Of a DNA stretch of 64,000 nt, positions 16,123 through 23,264 are shown one piece after another (the first letter of the stretch is position 1; each line of letters opens with the position of its first letter). Source of the stretch: Roseinatronobacter bogoriensis DSM 18756 (lineage in GTDB: Bacteria; Pseudomonadota; Alphaproteobacteria; Rhodobacterales; Rhodobacteraceae); the NCBI RefSeq assembly GCF_004366635.1, contig NZ_SORN01000002.1:310001-374000 (forward strand), given 5' to 3'. The notes under the pieces were generated by a model, which did not search any database, was not told the origin of the DNA, and worked only from the letters and a program-made list of their open reading frames with translations. A program made the translations under genes and the position numbers.

Positions 16123-17229
16123 ATGGTTTTCAACTTTCTGAAAGGTCAGTTCATCGATGTCATCGAATGGACAGACGACACCCGCAACACGATGGTCTAT
16201 CGGTTCGAGCGGTATGGAAATGAAATCAAGTATGGCGCCAAACTGACAGTGCGCGAAGGGCAACTGGCCGTGTTCGTGCATGAGGGCCAGCTTGCCGATG
16301 TGTTCGAGCCGGGCATGTATATGCTGGAAACGAACAACATGCCGATCATGACCAGTTTGCAACACTGGAGTCATGGCTTCAATTCGCCGTTCAAATCGGA
16401 AATCTATTTCATCAATACCCGGCGCTTCGCAGGGTTGAAATGGGGCACGCAGAACCCGGTCATGCTGCGCGACCCGGAATTCGGGCCGCTGCGACTGCGG
16501 GCTTTCGGGTCTTATGCCGTGCGGGTGCAAGACCCTGTCGCCTTCATGCGCGAGATTGTCGGCACTGACGGCGATTTCACACAAGAGAAAATCGGCGGAC
16601 AAATCCGCAATATCGTGGTGCAAAAGGTTAGCCGCGTTCTGGCCGCAAGCGGTATTCCGGCACTGGATATGGCCGCCAATACCAAAGACCTGTCCGATGT
16701 CATCGGCAAGGCCATTGCGCCGACACTGTCCGAATACGGACTGGAAATGCCGGAGCTTTATATCGAGAATATCTCGCTTCCACCTGAGGTGGAGAAGGTC
16801 CTTGACCAACGCACCAGCATGGGGATTGTGGGCGATCTGAACAAGTTCACCCAGTTTTCGGCTGCCCAAGCCATGCAGAAAGCCGCGGAAAGCGGTGATG
16901 GCGGCATGGGTGCGGGCCTGGGGGCTGGAATGGGCATGGGTATGGGCATGGGCATGGCACAAGCTATGGGCCAGTCGATGGGCGGCCAACAGGCGGCAGG
17001 CCCTGCTGCACCTCCGCCGCCACCGCCCCCTGCATCTGAGCAGATGTGGCATGTCGCCGAGAATGGCCAGACCCGTGGTCCGTTCCCGCAGTCACAGCTT
17101 GCCCAGCATATCACCCGCGACACATTGGTCTGGTCCGAGGGGCAATCCGGCTGGCAAAAGGCAGGCGAGATTGCGGCACTGAAACACCTGTTCCCCGCCA
17201 CACCCCCGCCGCCACCACCCATAGGCTAG
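16123..17229 (+). CDS. SPFH-domain protein (YdjI-like) with C-terminal GYF-type domain
   Basis: Residues 1-235 are an SPFH/band-7-like domain of the 'virion core protein'/YdjI type ('KGQFIDVIEWTDDTRNTMVYRF' near the start, 'LPPEVEKVLDQRTSMGIVGDL' at its end). Then come an Ala-rich helix, a Gly/Met low-complexity stretch (about 258-290), a run of seven to eight prolines, and a GYF_2-like domain at about 309-360 ('WHVAENGQTRGPFPQSQL...W'), ending in another proline run. B. subtilis YdjI helps recruit PspA to membranes. Here no PspA is present. Likely a membrane-associated scaffold. Confidence 0.8.
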   Translation: MVFNFLKGQFIDVIEWTDDTRNTMVYRFERYGNEIKYGAKLTVREGQLAVFVHEGQLADVFEPGMYMLETNNMPIMTSLQHWSHGFNSPFKSEIYFINTRRFAGLKWGTQNPVMLRDPEFGPLRLRAFGSYAVRVQDPVAFMREIVGTDGDFTQEKIGGQIRNIVVQKVSRVLAASGIPALDMAANTKDLSDVIGKAIAPTLSEYGLEMPELYIENISLPPEVEKVLDQRTSMGIVGDLNKFTQFSAAQAMQKAAESGDGGMGAGLGAGMGMGMGMGMAQAMGQSMGGQQAAGPAAPPPPPPPASEQMWHVAENGQTRGPFPQSQLAQHITRDTLVWSEGQSGWQKAGEIAALKHLFPATPPPPPPIG

Positions 17230-17271
17230 GCCCCTAGGGTCACGTTGCGCACGGGGTTTGCGCAGTTATTT

Positions 17272-17295
17272 GAGTATTTAAGGCAAGAAAATGAT
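17272..17295 (+). repeat. intergenic GAGTATTT...GCAAGAAAATGAT element, copy 2
   Basis: Matches copy 1 (1351-1374) at 22 of 24 positions. It sits in the 121-bp gap between the SPFH gene and the zinc-ribbon gene, after a small stem TGCGC / GCGCA (17246-17250 and 17260-17264). It may mark a transcript end, which would split the cluster here. Confidence 0.55.
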
Positions 17296-17350
17296 AACTT
17301 GCCAATTGGTTCACAGACCCGTCTGAAGGCGGGCAGTTGCAGGACAGGCA

Positions 17351-18442
17351 ATGGCACCCACTCAGCAAGAACACCGGTTTCCCTGTGCGCAATGCGGGGC
17401 CTCGTTGCGGTTCACCCCCGGTGAGGCGCGGCTGAGTTGTGCCTATTGTGGTCATGAACAGCCCATCCCGCAGATGGATGACGCGACACGTGTGACGCAG
17501 CTACAATCGCTGGATTATCACGAGGCCCTTGCAAATGCGCTGCCACCCGAAGACATTGAAGAAACCAAGGTGGTGCAGTGCAACACCTGTGGCGCGCAGG
17601 TCGAGTTCGAGGAGAATGTCCACTCCGCCGAATGCCCCTTTTGCGCAAGCCCTGTGGTGACCGATACAGGCACGCATCGCCATATCAAGCCACATGCGGT
17701 TCTGGCGTTCAAACTGAACGAGCGCGACGCGCACGAGAAAATGTCATCCTGGCTGAAAGGATTGTGGTTCGCGCCCTCGACCCTGGCCAAATATGCGCGC
17801 AGCACAGGCAAACTGAACGGGCTATATGTGCCCTACTGGGCCTTCGATGCCGCGACGCAGTCCAGCTATTCAGGCCAGCGCGGGACATATTATTATGTGT
17901 CGACAGGCAGCGGAAAGAATCGACGACGAGAGCGGCGCACGCGCTGGAGTCCGGCCTCGGGGCGGGTATCGCGGCGGTTTCTGGATGTCCTGGTCATGGC
18001 CGCGCAATCGCTGCCGCGCGCGAACATAAGGCGGCTGGAGCCTTGGACACTTGCCGATCTACAACCCTATAGCGCCGATTACCTGTCGGGCTTTCGGGCC
18101 GAGGGCTACACCGTGCCCTTGCCCGACGGGTTCGAAATTGCCAAGGAACGCATGGACGAGCAGATCCGCGCCGATATTCGTCGCGACATCGGCGGCGATG
18201 AACAGCGCATCACGTCGGTGAATACCAGTTATGACGACGAGCGGTTCAAGCATCTGTTGCTGCCCATCTGGATGGCGGCCTATCGCTACCGGGGCAAAAG
18301 CTATCGTTTCATCGTCAATGGCCAGACCGGGCGTGTGCAGGGCGAGCGGCCCTGGTCCTGGCCCAAGATTGCGGGCGCGGTGCTGGCTGGTCTGGCGTTT
18401 CTGGTGCTGGCGTTCTACATCGCGGAAATGGGCGGGTTCTGA
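17351..18442 (+). CDS. double zinc-ribbon protein with C-terminal membrane segment (YdjG-like)
   Basis: 363 residues. Two CX2C...CX2C zinc ribbons: C12/C15/C30/C33 and C77/C80/C95/C98. A middle domain follows ('YVPYWAFDAATQSSYSGQRG', an Arg-rich loop near 194-205, 'LLPIWMAAYRYRGKSYRFIVNGQTG'), then one transmembrane helix at about 340-358. This matches the TFIIB-type zinc-ribbon/YdjG architecture; despite labels such as 'primosomal protein N'-like, there is no helicase. Pairing with a YdjI-like SPFH protein is known from the Bacillus pspA-ydjGHI operon. A repeat element in the 121-bp upstream gap leaves open whether it shares the SPFH transcript. dtd overlaps its stop (TGATG). Confidence 0.75.
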   Translation: MAPTQQEHRFPCAQCGASLRFTPGEARLSCAYCGHEQPIPQMDDATRVTQLQSLDYHEALANALPPEDIEETKVVQCNTCGAQVEFEENVHSAECPFCASPVVTDTGTHRHIKPHAVLAFKLNERDAHEKMSSWLKGLWFAPSTLAKYARSTGKLNGLYVPYWAFDAATQSSYSGQRGTYYYVSTGSGKNRRRERRTRWSPASGRVSRRFLDVLVMAAQSLPRANIRRLEPWTLADLQPYSADYLSGFRAEGYTVPLPDGFEIAKERMDEQIRADIRRDIGGDEQRITSVNTSYDDERFKHLLLPIWMAAYRYRGKSYRFIVNGQTGRVQGERPWSWPKIAGAVLAGLAFLVLAFYIAEMGGF

Positions 18443-18888
18443 TGCGTGCATTGGTTCAACGTGTTCAGTCGGCACGGGTCGATGTGGCAGGCGAGGCCAT
18501 CGGGGCTTGCGGGGATGGTCTGTTGATTCTGGTATGCGCCATGCAGGGCGACGACACCGAAACAGCACAGGCGCTCGCACAAAAAATCTACAAGCTGCGG
18601 ATATTTCGTGACACAGCGGGCAAGATGAATCTGGCGCTGAAAAATACTGGCGGCGCTGCGCTGGTGGTCAGCCAGTTCACCCTTGCCGCCGATACACGCA
18701 GCGGAAACCGCCCCGGTTTTTCCAGCGCAGCCCCGCCTGCCGAGGGGGAGCGGCTGTATCTGCATTTCGCCCAGGCGCTGCGCGATCTGGGCGTCACGGT
18801 CGAGACAGGGCAGTTCGGGGCGGAAATGGCAGTGCATCTGGTCAATGACGGGCCGGTGACGATCTGGCTGGACACTGCCTCAGGCTGA
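18442..18888 (+). CDS. dtd: D-aminoacyl-tRNA deacylase
   Basis: Removes D-amino acids (and glycine from tRNA-Ala) from mischarged tRNAs. 148 residues with the start 'MRALVQRVQSARVDV', the catalytic 'SQFTLAADT' motif and the cross-subunit 'NDGPVTIWLDT' (the family Gly-cisPro motif region). Its ATG overlaps the stop of the zinc-ribbon gene, so it is translationally coupled to it. Confidence 0.95.
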   Translation: MRALVQRVQSARVDVAGEAIGACGDGLLILVCAMQGDDTETAQALAQKIYKLRIFRDTAGKMNLALKNTGGAALVVSQFTLAADTRSGNRPGFSSAAPPAEGERLYLHFAQALRDLGVTVETGQFGAEMAVHLVNDGPVTIWLDTASG

Positions 18889-18902
18889 AAGCCGCGCGGT
18901 TG

Positions 18903-19598
18903 TCACACCAGCGCCTGTGGCAGATGCCCGATATCTGGCAGGACAAGATCTGCATAAGGGGTCAGATCGTCCCTTCCCGCCATGCCCGTAAGTACAGCGA
19001 CAGTCTGCATCCCTGCCGCACGTCCAGCGACAAGATCATGCGTGCTGTCACCGACCATGACGACATGTGCAGGGTTCAGCCCCGCAAACTGCGCAAACCC
19101 AAGCAACATGTCGGGCGCTGGTTTTGGTGTGAAACCACTGTCATACCCAAGCACATGAGCAAATTGAGACAGGATGCCAGCGCGCGCAAGATGGTCCCGC
19201 GCGATGGATTCAGCGTCATTCGTGGCAACCCCCAGCACCAGGTTGCGCCCGCGCAACTGCTGCATCAGGGGCGCAAGCGGGACTGGCGGCACCATCGCGG
19301 CTTGGGCCGCGCTGCGAAAAAGATAGGCTTTCAGCCTATCCGCAGACCAGCCGTCGGGCAACAAAGGGGCCAGCAGGCGCACAGGTTCGTCCATCGTGCC
19401 AGCAATGACGGGCGAGTCGGGCTGAAACTCCCCGCGCTCAGGATCGAACCTGATCGCCTGCGCCATGTCTGTGGCGCGCGCCGGATCGCCATCAGACAGG
19501 TGTTGCAGCACTTGCGCCGCCCATGCCGACCAACTGGCCGAGAAATCAAACAGGGTTCCATCCTTGTCAAACAGGACCGCTGTTACGCCCGTCAGCAT
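18903..19598 (-). CDS. HAD-family hydrolase (Gph-like)
   Basis: 231 residues with all HAD motifs: nucleophile 'LFDKDGTLFDF', motif II 'GVATND', lysine in 'FTPKPAPDM' and 'MVGDSTHDLVAGRAAG'. The helical cap domain lies between motifs I and II. The second nucleophile-motif aspartate is normal, so it should be an active phosphatase; substrate is unknown, and the canonical gph at 2152 is a separate gene. Overlaps the upstream aldo/keto reductase stop by TGATG, so the two are coupled. Confidence 0.82.
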   Translation of the reverse strand: MLTGVTAVLFDKDGTLFDFSASWSAWAAQVLQHLSDGDPARATDMAQAIRFDPERGEFQPDSPVIAGTMDEPVRLLAPLLPDGWSADRLKAYLFRSAAQAAMVPPVPLAPLMQQLRGRNLVLGVATNDAESIARDHLARAGILSQFAHVLGYDSGFTPKPAPDMLLGFAQFAGLNPAHVVMVGDSTHDLVAGRAAGMQTVAVLTGMAGRDDLTPYADLVLPDIGHLPQALV

Positions 19599-20638
19599 CA
19601 GAACACCATCGGCATGGCGCGGTTCACCTGGTCGATTGCCACAGCAACTTCTTTCTCCAGAACAACATCAGCCCCTTTCAGGATATGTTCCAGCTGTTCG
19701 ACAGTGGTTGCCCCGATAATGGGCAGCGTGGTTGCCGGACGCCCACAGGTCCATTGCAGCGCCATATGCACCGGGTGCAGCCCGAATTCATTGGCAATGG
19801 CCAGATAGCCTGACACGGCCTCGAACACGCGCCCTGTCACGCGCCCGCCCAGATCGGGGTTCAGCGCGCGGCGCGATTGTTCTGGTGTGACATTGCCGGC
19901 ATATTTGCCCGTCAACAGCCCCGCAGCCAAAGGCGAATAGGCCAGCAGCGGGATATTTTCGTTCACACAGGCCTCGGCAAGATCGAGGTCGAACATCCGG
20001 CACAGCAGCGAATACTCGTTTTGCAGGGTCAGGACCCGTGGCAAACCGTCAGTTTCAGCCAGATGCAACCATGTGGTCAAACCCCAGGCACTTTCATTCG
20101 ACAGTGCGAGATGGCGAATCTTGCCCTCTGTAATCAATGCCTGCGCACAGGTCAGGATCTCGCGCATATGGTCCAGTGTTTCCTCGCGGTTCTGGCCCGA
20201 GGGGTCAAAACTCCAGCTTTTGCGAAAATGGTAGGAACCGCGATTAGGCCAATGCAGCTGATAGATATCAATGCATTCCGATTGCAGGCGCTGCAACGAT
20301 GCCTCTACAGCTTGCCGCATCCGTGTCGCAGAAATCGGCGCACCATCCTTGACGGCATTGGACCCTGCGCCTGTGATCTTGGTGGCAACCACCATATCGG
20401 CAGGTTTGCGGCTGGCGATCCAGCGGCCGATAATCGCTTCTGTCTCTCCGGCGGTTTCCAGCCGCACCGGGTTGACCGGATACATTTCTGCCGCGTCCAG
20501 AAAGTTGATTCCTGCCTCTTGCGCCATGTCCAGTTGGCGATATGCATCCTGTTCACTGGTCTGGGTGCCGAAGGTCATGGTGCCCAGGCAATAGCGCGAC
20601 ACCACCAGATCCGAATGTCCAAGTTTCAGTTTTTGCAT
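19598..20638 (-). CDS. aldo/keto reductase (Tas-like)
   Basis: NADPH-dependent TIM-barrel oxidoreductase of 346 residues. Catalytic Asp and Tyr are in 'NFLDAAEMYPVN', the Lys in 'VVATKITG', the His in 'YQLHWPNRG'. The Tas-like group is recognisable from 'YCLGTMTFGTQTSEQDAYRQLDMA' and the late 'WTCGRPATTLPIIGATTVEQLEHI'. Physiological substrate unknown. First gene of a two-gene unit with the HAD hydrolase. Confidence 0.88.
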   Translation of the reverse strand: MQKLKLGHSDLVVSRYCLGTMTFGTQTSEQDAYRQLDMAQEAGINFLDAAEMYPVNPVRLETAGETEAIIGRWIASRKPADMVVATKITGAGSNAVKDGAPISATRMRQAVEASLQRLQSECIDIYQLHWPNRGSYHFRKSWSFDPSGQNREETLDHMREILTCAQALITEGKIRHLALSNESAWGLTTWLHLAETDGLPRVLTLQNEYSLLCRMFDLDLAEACVNENIPLLAYSPLAAGLLTGKYAGNVTPEQSRRALNPDLGGRVTGRVFEAVSGYLAIANEFGLHPVHMALQWTCGRPATTLPIIGATTVEQLEHILKGADVVLEKEVAVAIDQVNRAMPMVF

Positions 20639-20707
20639 GGCGAAATATTCCCCGTCTGTGTTCTCGGGTGCAATCTAACCAGTTTTGAGCGCAGGAACAG
20701 CGGGAAT

Positions 20708-20974
20708 TCATCCACAATAGATTCGCGTTATGATGCGGTCTTCATCATGCTCGACATTCAGCCGGGTTGGGTTCCAATCCATCGTGACGGCCATCCCTGG
20801 GCCAATGATGCGGTTGGGCTGGGGCAGGCTCTCCTCGTCCAGATCAGTTAGCGGCGCGCCGATATATGACTGGATGTCGTCAGCGATACAGGTGCCGGAC
20901 ATAGGGTCATCGGCGGCTTGTTGTGTCTGGCACGCAGCAAGCAGCAACGCCCCGATTGCAATGACCCTTATCAT
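20708..20974 (-). CDS. small lipoprotein, peptidase inhibitor I78 family
   Basis: 88 residues. A short signal ending in lipobox 'LLAAC' (Cys15) is followed by a small domain with 'IGAPLTDLDEESLPQPNRIIGPGMAVTMDWNPTRLN' (as landmarks 'IGAPL', 'R.I.PG.AVTMDW.P.RLN') and a final Cys-Gly, which is the pattern of the I78 family. Members with experimental data inhibit serine peptidases; two cysteines (one near 29, one at 87) could form a disulfide. Probably periplasmic. Stands alone. Confidence 0.75.
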   Translation of the reverse strand: MIRVIAIGALLLAACQTQQAADDPMSGTCIADDIQSYIGAPLTDLDEESLPQPNRIIGPGMAVTMDWNPTRLNVEHDEDRIITRIYCG

Positions 20975-21116
20975 CTCGATGAACTCCCTATTTTACCAAC
21001 ATCAACTCAAGCCTAGCAAATCCGGTTCCCGCCTGCACCCGTGTTCAAAGCAGACAGGAACAATCTTGCCTAAGGGTGGGTCTGTGCTAGATTGAAACAA
21101 AAAGAGAACATCCGTC

Positions 21117-21764
21117 ATGTCCTTTCAATCTGTCACCTTGTCGGAAACGCCTGCCATGCAGCCCTTAGCGCAGATTTTGCGCCTGGCCCCCGGGCGGACG
21201 CATGAATTATGCGGACCTGCGCGGCAGGTTCTGGCGGCGTGGGTCATGGCACAACACCCCGCAGGAACCCCGGTCATCTGGATACGCCCGTCCTGGAAAG
21301 GGAATCGCCTGCATCCGCAAGCCTTGTGTGACTGGACCAGCCCGGAAGGGCTGATCATCGTCGAAACCGCGCGCGAGTCAGAGGCTTTGGGCTGCGCAGA
21401 GGAGGCTTTGCGCTCTGGGGCGGTGGCGTTGGTGATGGTCGAGCTTGGCAGCCCACTTGCGCTGACCCCATTGCGCAGGCTGCATCTGGCGGCGCAAACG
21501 GGGTTAGAGCGTCGCCGCGTGCAGGCGCGCGACAGCACTGTTATGGGGCTGATTCTGACCCCTGAAAACGGCGGATCCGCAGGTGTGGAAAGCCGTTGGC
21601 ATCTGGCCCCCTGCCCGGCATCGCCGCGCCCCGGTGACACAGGATTCCACCCCGCTTGGGTATTGCAACGCCTGCGCGCCCGGACTCTGCCCCCCGCCAC
21701 ATGGACCGTGCACAAAACACCGGGACAAGCCGCCCTGCACGGCATCATGCACAAAGCCCAATAA
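21117..21764 (+). CDS. ImuA-like protein, without imuB/dnaE2 partners
   Basis: 215 residues, no Walker A motif. The central part ('LIIVETARESEALGCAEEALRSGAVALVMVELG', then 'LRRLHLAAQTG' and a terminal 'W.L' region) resembles the truncated RecA-like ImuA proteins that accompany the ImuB/DnaE2 mutasome. Neither imuB nor dnaE2 is next to it; rimO follows on the same strand. I looked for an alphaproteobacterial LexA site (GTTC or GAAC direct repeats spaced by 7) upstream and did not find one. Family assignment is moderate, function unknown. Confidence 0.5.
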   Translation: MSFQSVTLSETPAMQPLAQILRLAPGRTHELCGPARQVLAAWVMAQHPAGTPVIWIRPSWKGNRLHPQALCDWTSPEGLIIVETARESEALGCAEEALRSGAVALVMVELGSPLALTPLRRLHLAAQTGLERRRVQARDSTVMGLILTPENGGSAGVESRWHLAPCPASPRPGDTGFHPAWVLQRLRARTLPPATWTVHKTPGQAALHGIMHKAQ

Positions 21765-21872
21765 ACTTGTTTGTCCTGCCACGCGTCACGCATCGGAGCT
21801 TTCGCGCTATGCCCGTCGAAAAACCTGTGTGAAAGGCTTTCCAGAACCGCAACGCCAGCGTATATGCCGCGC

Positions 21873-23261
21873 ATGAGCCAGAACCCAGCCGATCTTCGCC
21901 CCGACCTTGCCCCCCGCGCGCTGTTGCGCGAGACGCCGCGTGCCGGACAACCTACCATTGGCATGGTCTCGCTTGGCTGCCCCAAGGCGCTGGTGGACAG
22001 CGAACGTATTCTGACACGGCTGCGCGCCGAAGGCTATGGTATCAGCGCTGAATACGCTGGTGCAGATGCCGTGATCGTCAATACATGCGGGTTTCTGGAC
22101 AGCGCCAAGGCCGAAAGTCTGGACGCGATTGGCGAGGCGCTCAGCGAAAACGGGCGCGTGATCGTCACCGGCTGTCTGGGGGCGGAACCCGAATACATCA
22201 CCGGCGCGCATCCCAAGGTGCTGGCCGTGACAGGTCCGCATCAATACGAGGCTGTGCTCGATGCCGTGCATGCCGCCGTGCCGCCCAGCCCCGACCCGTT
22301 CATTGACCTGATGCCAGCCACCAGCGTCAGCCTGACCCCGCGCCATTACAGCTATCTGAAGATTTCTGAAGGGTGCAACCACAAGTGCAAGTTCTGCATT
22401 ATCCCCGATATGCGCGGCAGGCTTGTCAGCCGCCCCGCCCATGCCATTTTGCGCGAAGCCGAAAAGCTGGTCGAGGCAGGCGTTCGGGAATTGCTGGTCA
22501 TCAGTCAGGATACCTCTGCTTACGGCGTCGATATCCAGCATAAATCCGACCGCGGCCACCGCGCCCATATCACTGATCTTGCGCGTGATCTGGGCCAACT
22601 GGGGGCATGGGTGCGGTTGCATTACATTTACCCCTACCCGCATGTGCGCGAATTGATCCCGCTGATGGCCGAAGGGCTGGTTCTGCCCTATCTGGACATT
22701 CCGTTTCAACATGCCCATCCCGATACGCTTAAGCGCATGGCGCGCCCGGCTGCGGCGGAACGTACGCTGGACCGGATCGCCGAATGGCGCAGCATCTGTC
22801 CTGACATCACCCTGCGCTCGACCTTCATCGTCGGCTATCCGGGAGAGACAGAGGCAGAGTTCCAGACCCTTCTCGACTGGATGGACGAGGCGCAACTCGA
22901 CCGCGTGGGCTGTTTTCAGTATGAAAACGTCGCAGGCGCGCGCTCGAACATGCTGCCGGACCATGTGCCCGATGAAATAAAGGCCGATCGTTGGGAGCGT
23001 TTCATGGCCAAGGCGCAGGCCATTTCAGAAGCGAAACTTGCCGCCAAGATTGGCCAGCGCATGGATGTGATCGTCGATGATATCGACAGTGACGGCATCG
23101 CCACATGCCGCACCAAGGCAGATGCCCCCGAAATCGACGGCAATCTGTTTATTGACGAAGGCACCGACGCAATAAGCGTCGGCGATATCGTCACGGTCGA
23201 GGTGGACGAGGCGGGCGAGTATGACCTTTGGGGCCAGTTGGTCAGCGCGCCGCGCCCCTGA
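21873..23261 (+). CDS. rimO: ribosomal protein S12 methylthiotransferase
   Basis: Adds a methylthio group to the aspartate of ribosomal protein S12. UPF0004 domain with three cluster cysteines ('GCPKALVDSE', 'NTCGFLDSAK', 'TGCLGAEP'), radical-SAM CX3CX2C in 'CNHKCKFC', and a C-terminal TRAM domain. 'SEGCNHKCKFCIIPDMRG' and 'YPHVRELIPLM' favour RimO over MiaB. I start at ATG 21873 (MSQNPADLRP); no strong Shine-Dalgarno helps, and upstream ATGs at 21864 or 21771 are possible. 462 residues from this start. Confidence 0.92.
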   Translation: MSQNPADLRPDLAPRALLRETPRAGQPTIGMVSLGCPKALVDSERILTRLRAEGYGISAEYAGADAVIVNTCGFLDSAKAESLDAIGEALSENGRVIVTGCLGAEPEYITGAHPKVLAVTGPHQYEAVLDAVHAAVPPSPDPFIDLMPATSVSLTPRHYSYLKISEGCNHKCKFCIIPDMRGRLVSRPAHAILREAEKLVEAGVRELLVISQDTSAYGVDIQHKSDRGHRAHITDLARDLGQLGAWVRLHYIYPYPHVRELIPLMAEGLVLPYLDIPFQHAHPDTLKRMARPAAAERTLDRIAEWRSICPDITLRSTFIVGYPGETEAEFQTLLDWMDEAQLDRVGCFQYENVAGARSNMLPDHVPDEIKADRWERFMAKAQAISEAKLAAKIGQRMDVIVDDIDSDGIATCRTKADAPEIDGNLFIDEGTDAISVGDIVTVEVDEAGEYDLWGQLVSAPRP

Positions 23262-23264
23262 AGC

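Noticed and set aside
16123..17229. Phage 'virion core protein' label for the SPFH gene
   Set aside because: The name is carried over from database homologues; no other phage gene is nearby and the domain is SPFH with a GYF-like tail.
17230..17350. A further small gene between the SPFH and zinc-ribbon genes
   Set aside because: The 121-bp gap has no open frame with a ribosome site; it contains a small stem and the intergenic repeat element.
20975..21116. LexA-type SOS box upstream of the ImuA-like gene
   Set aside because: GTTC and GAAC words occur but not as direct repeats with 7-bp spacing.
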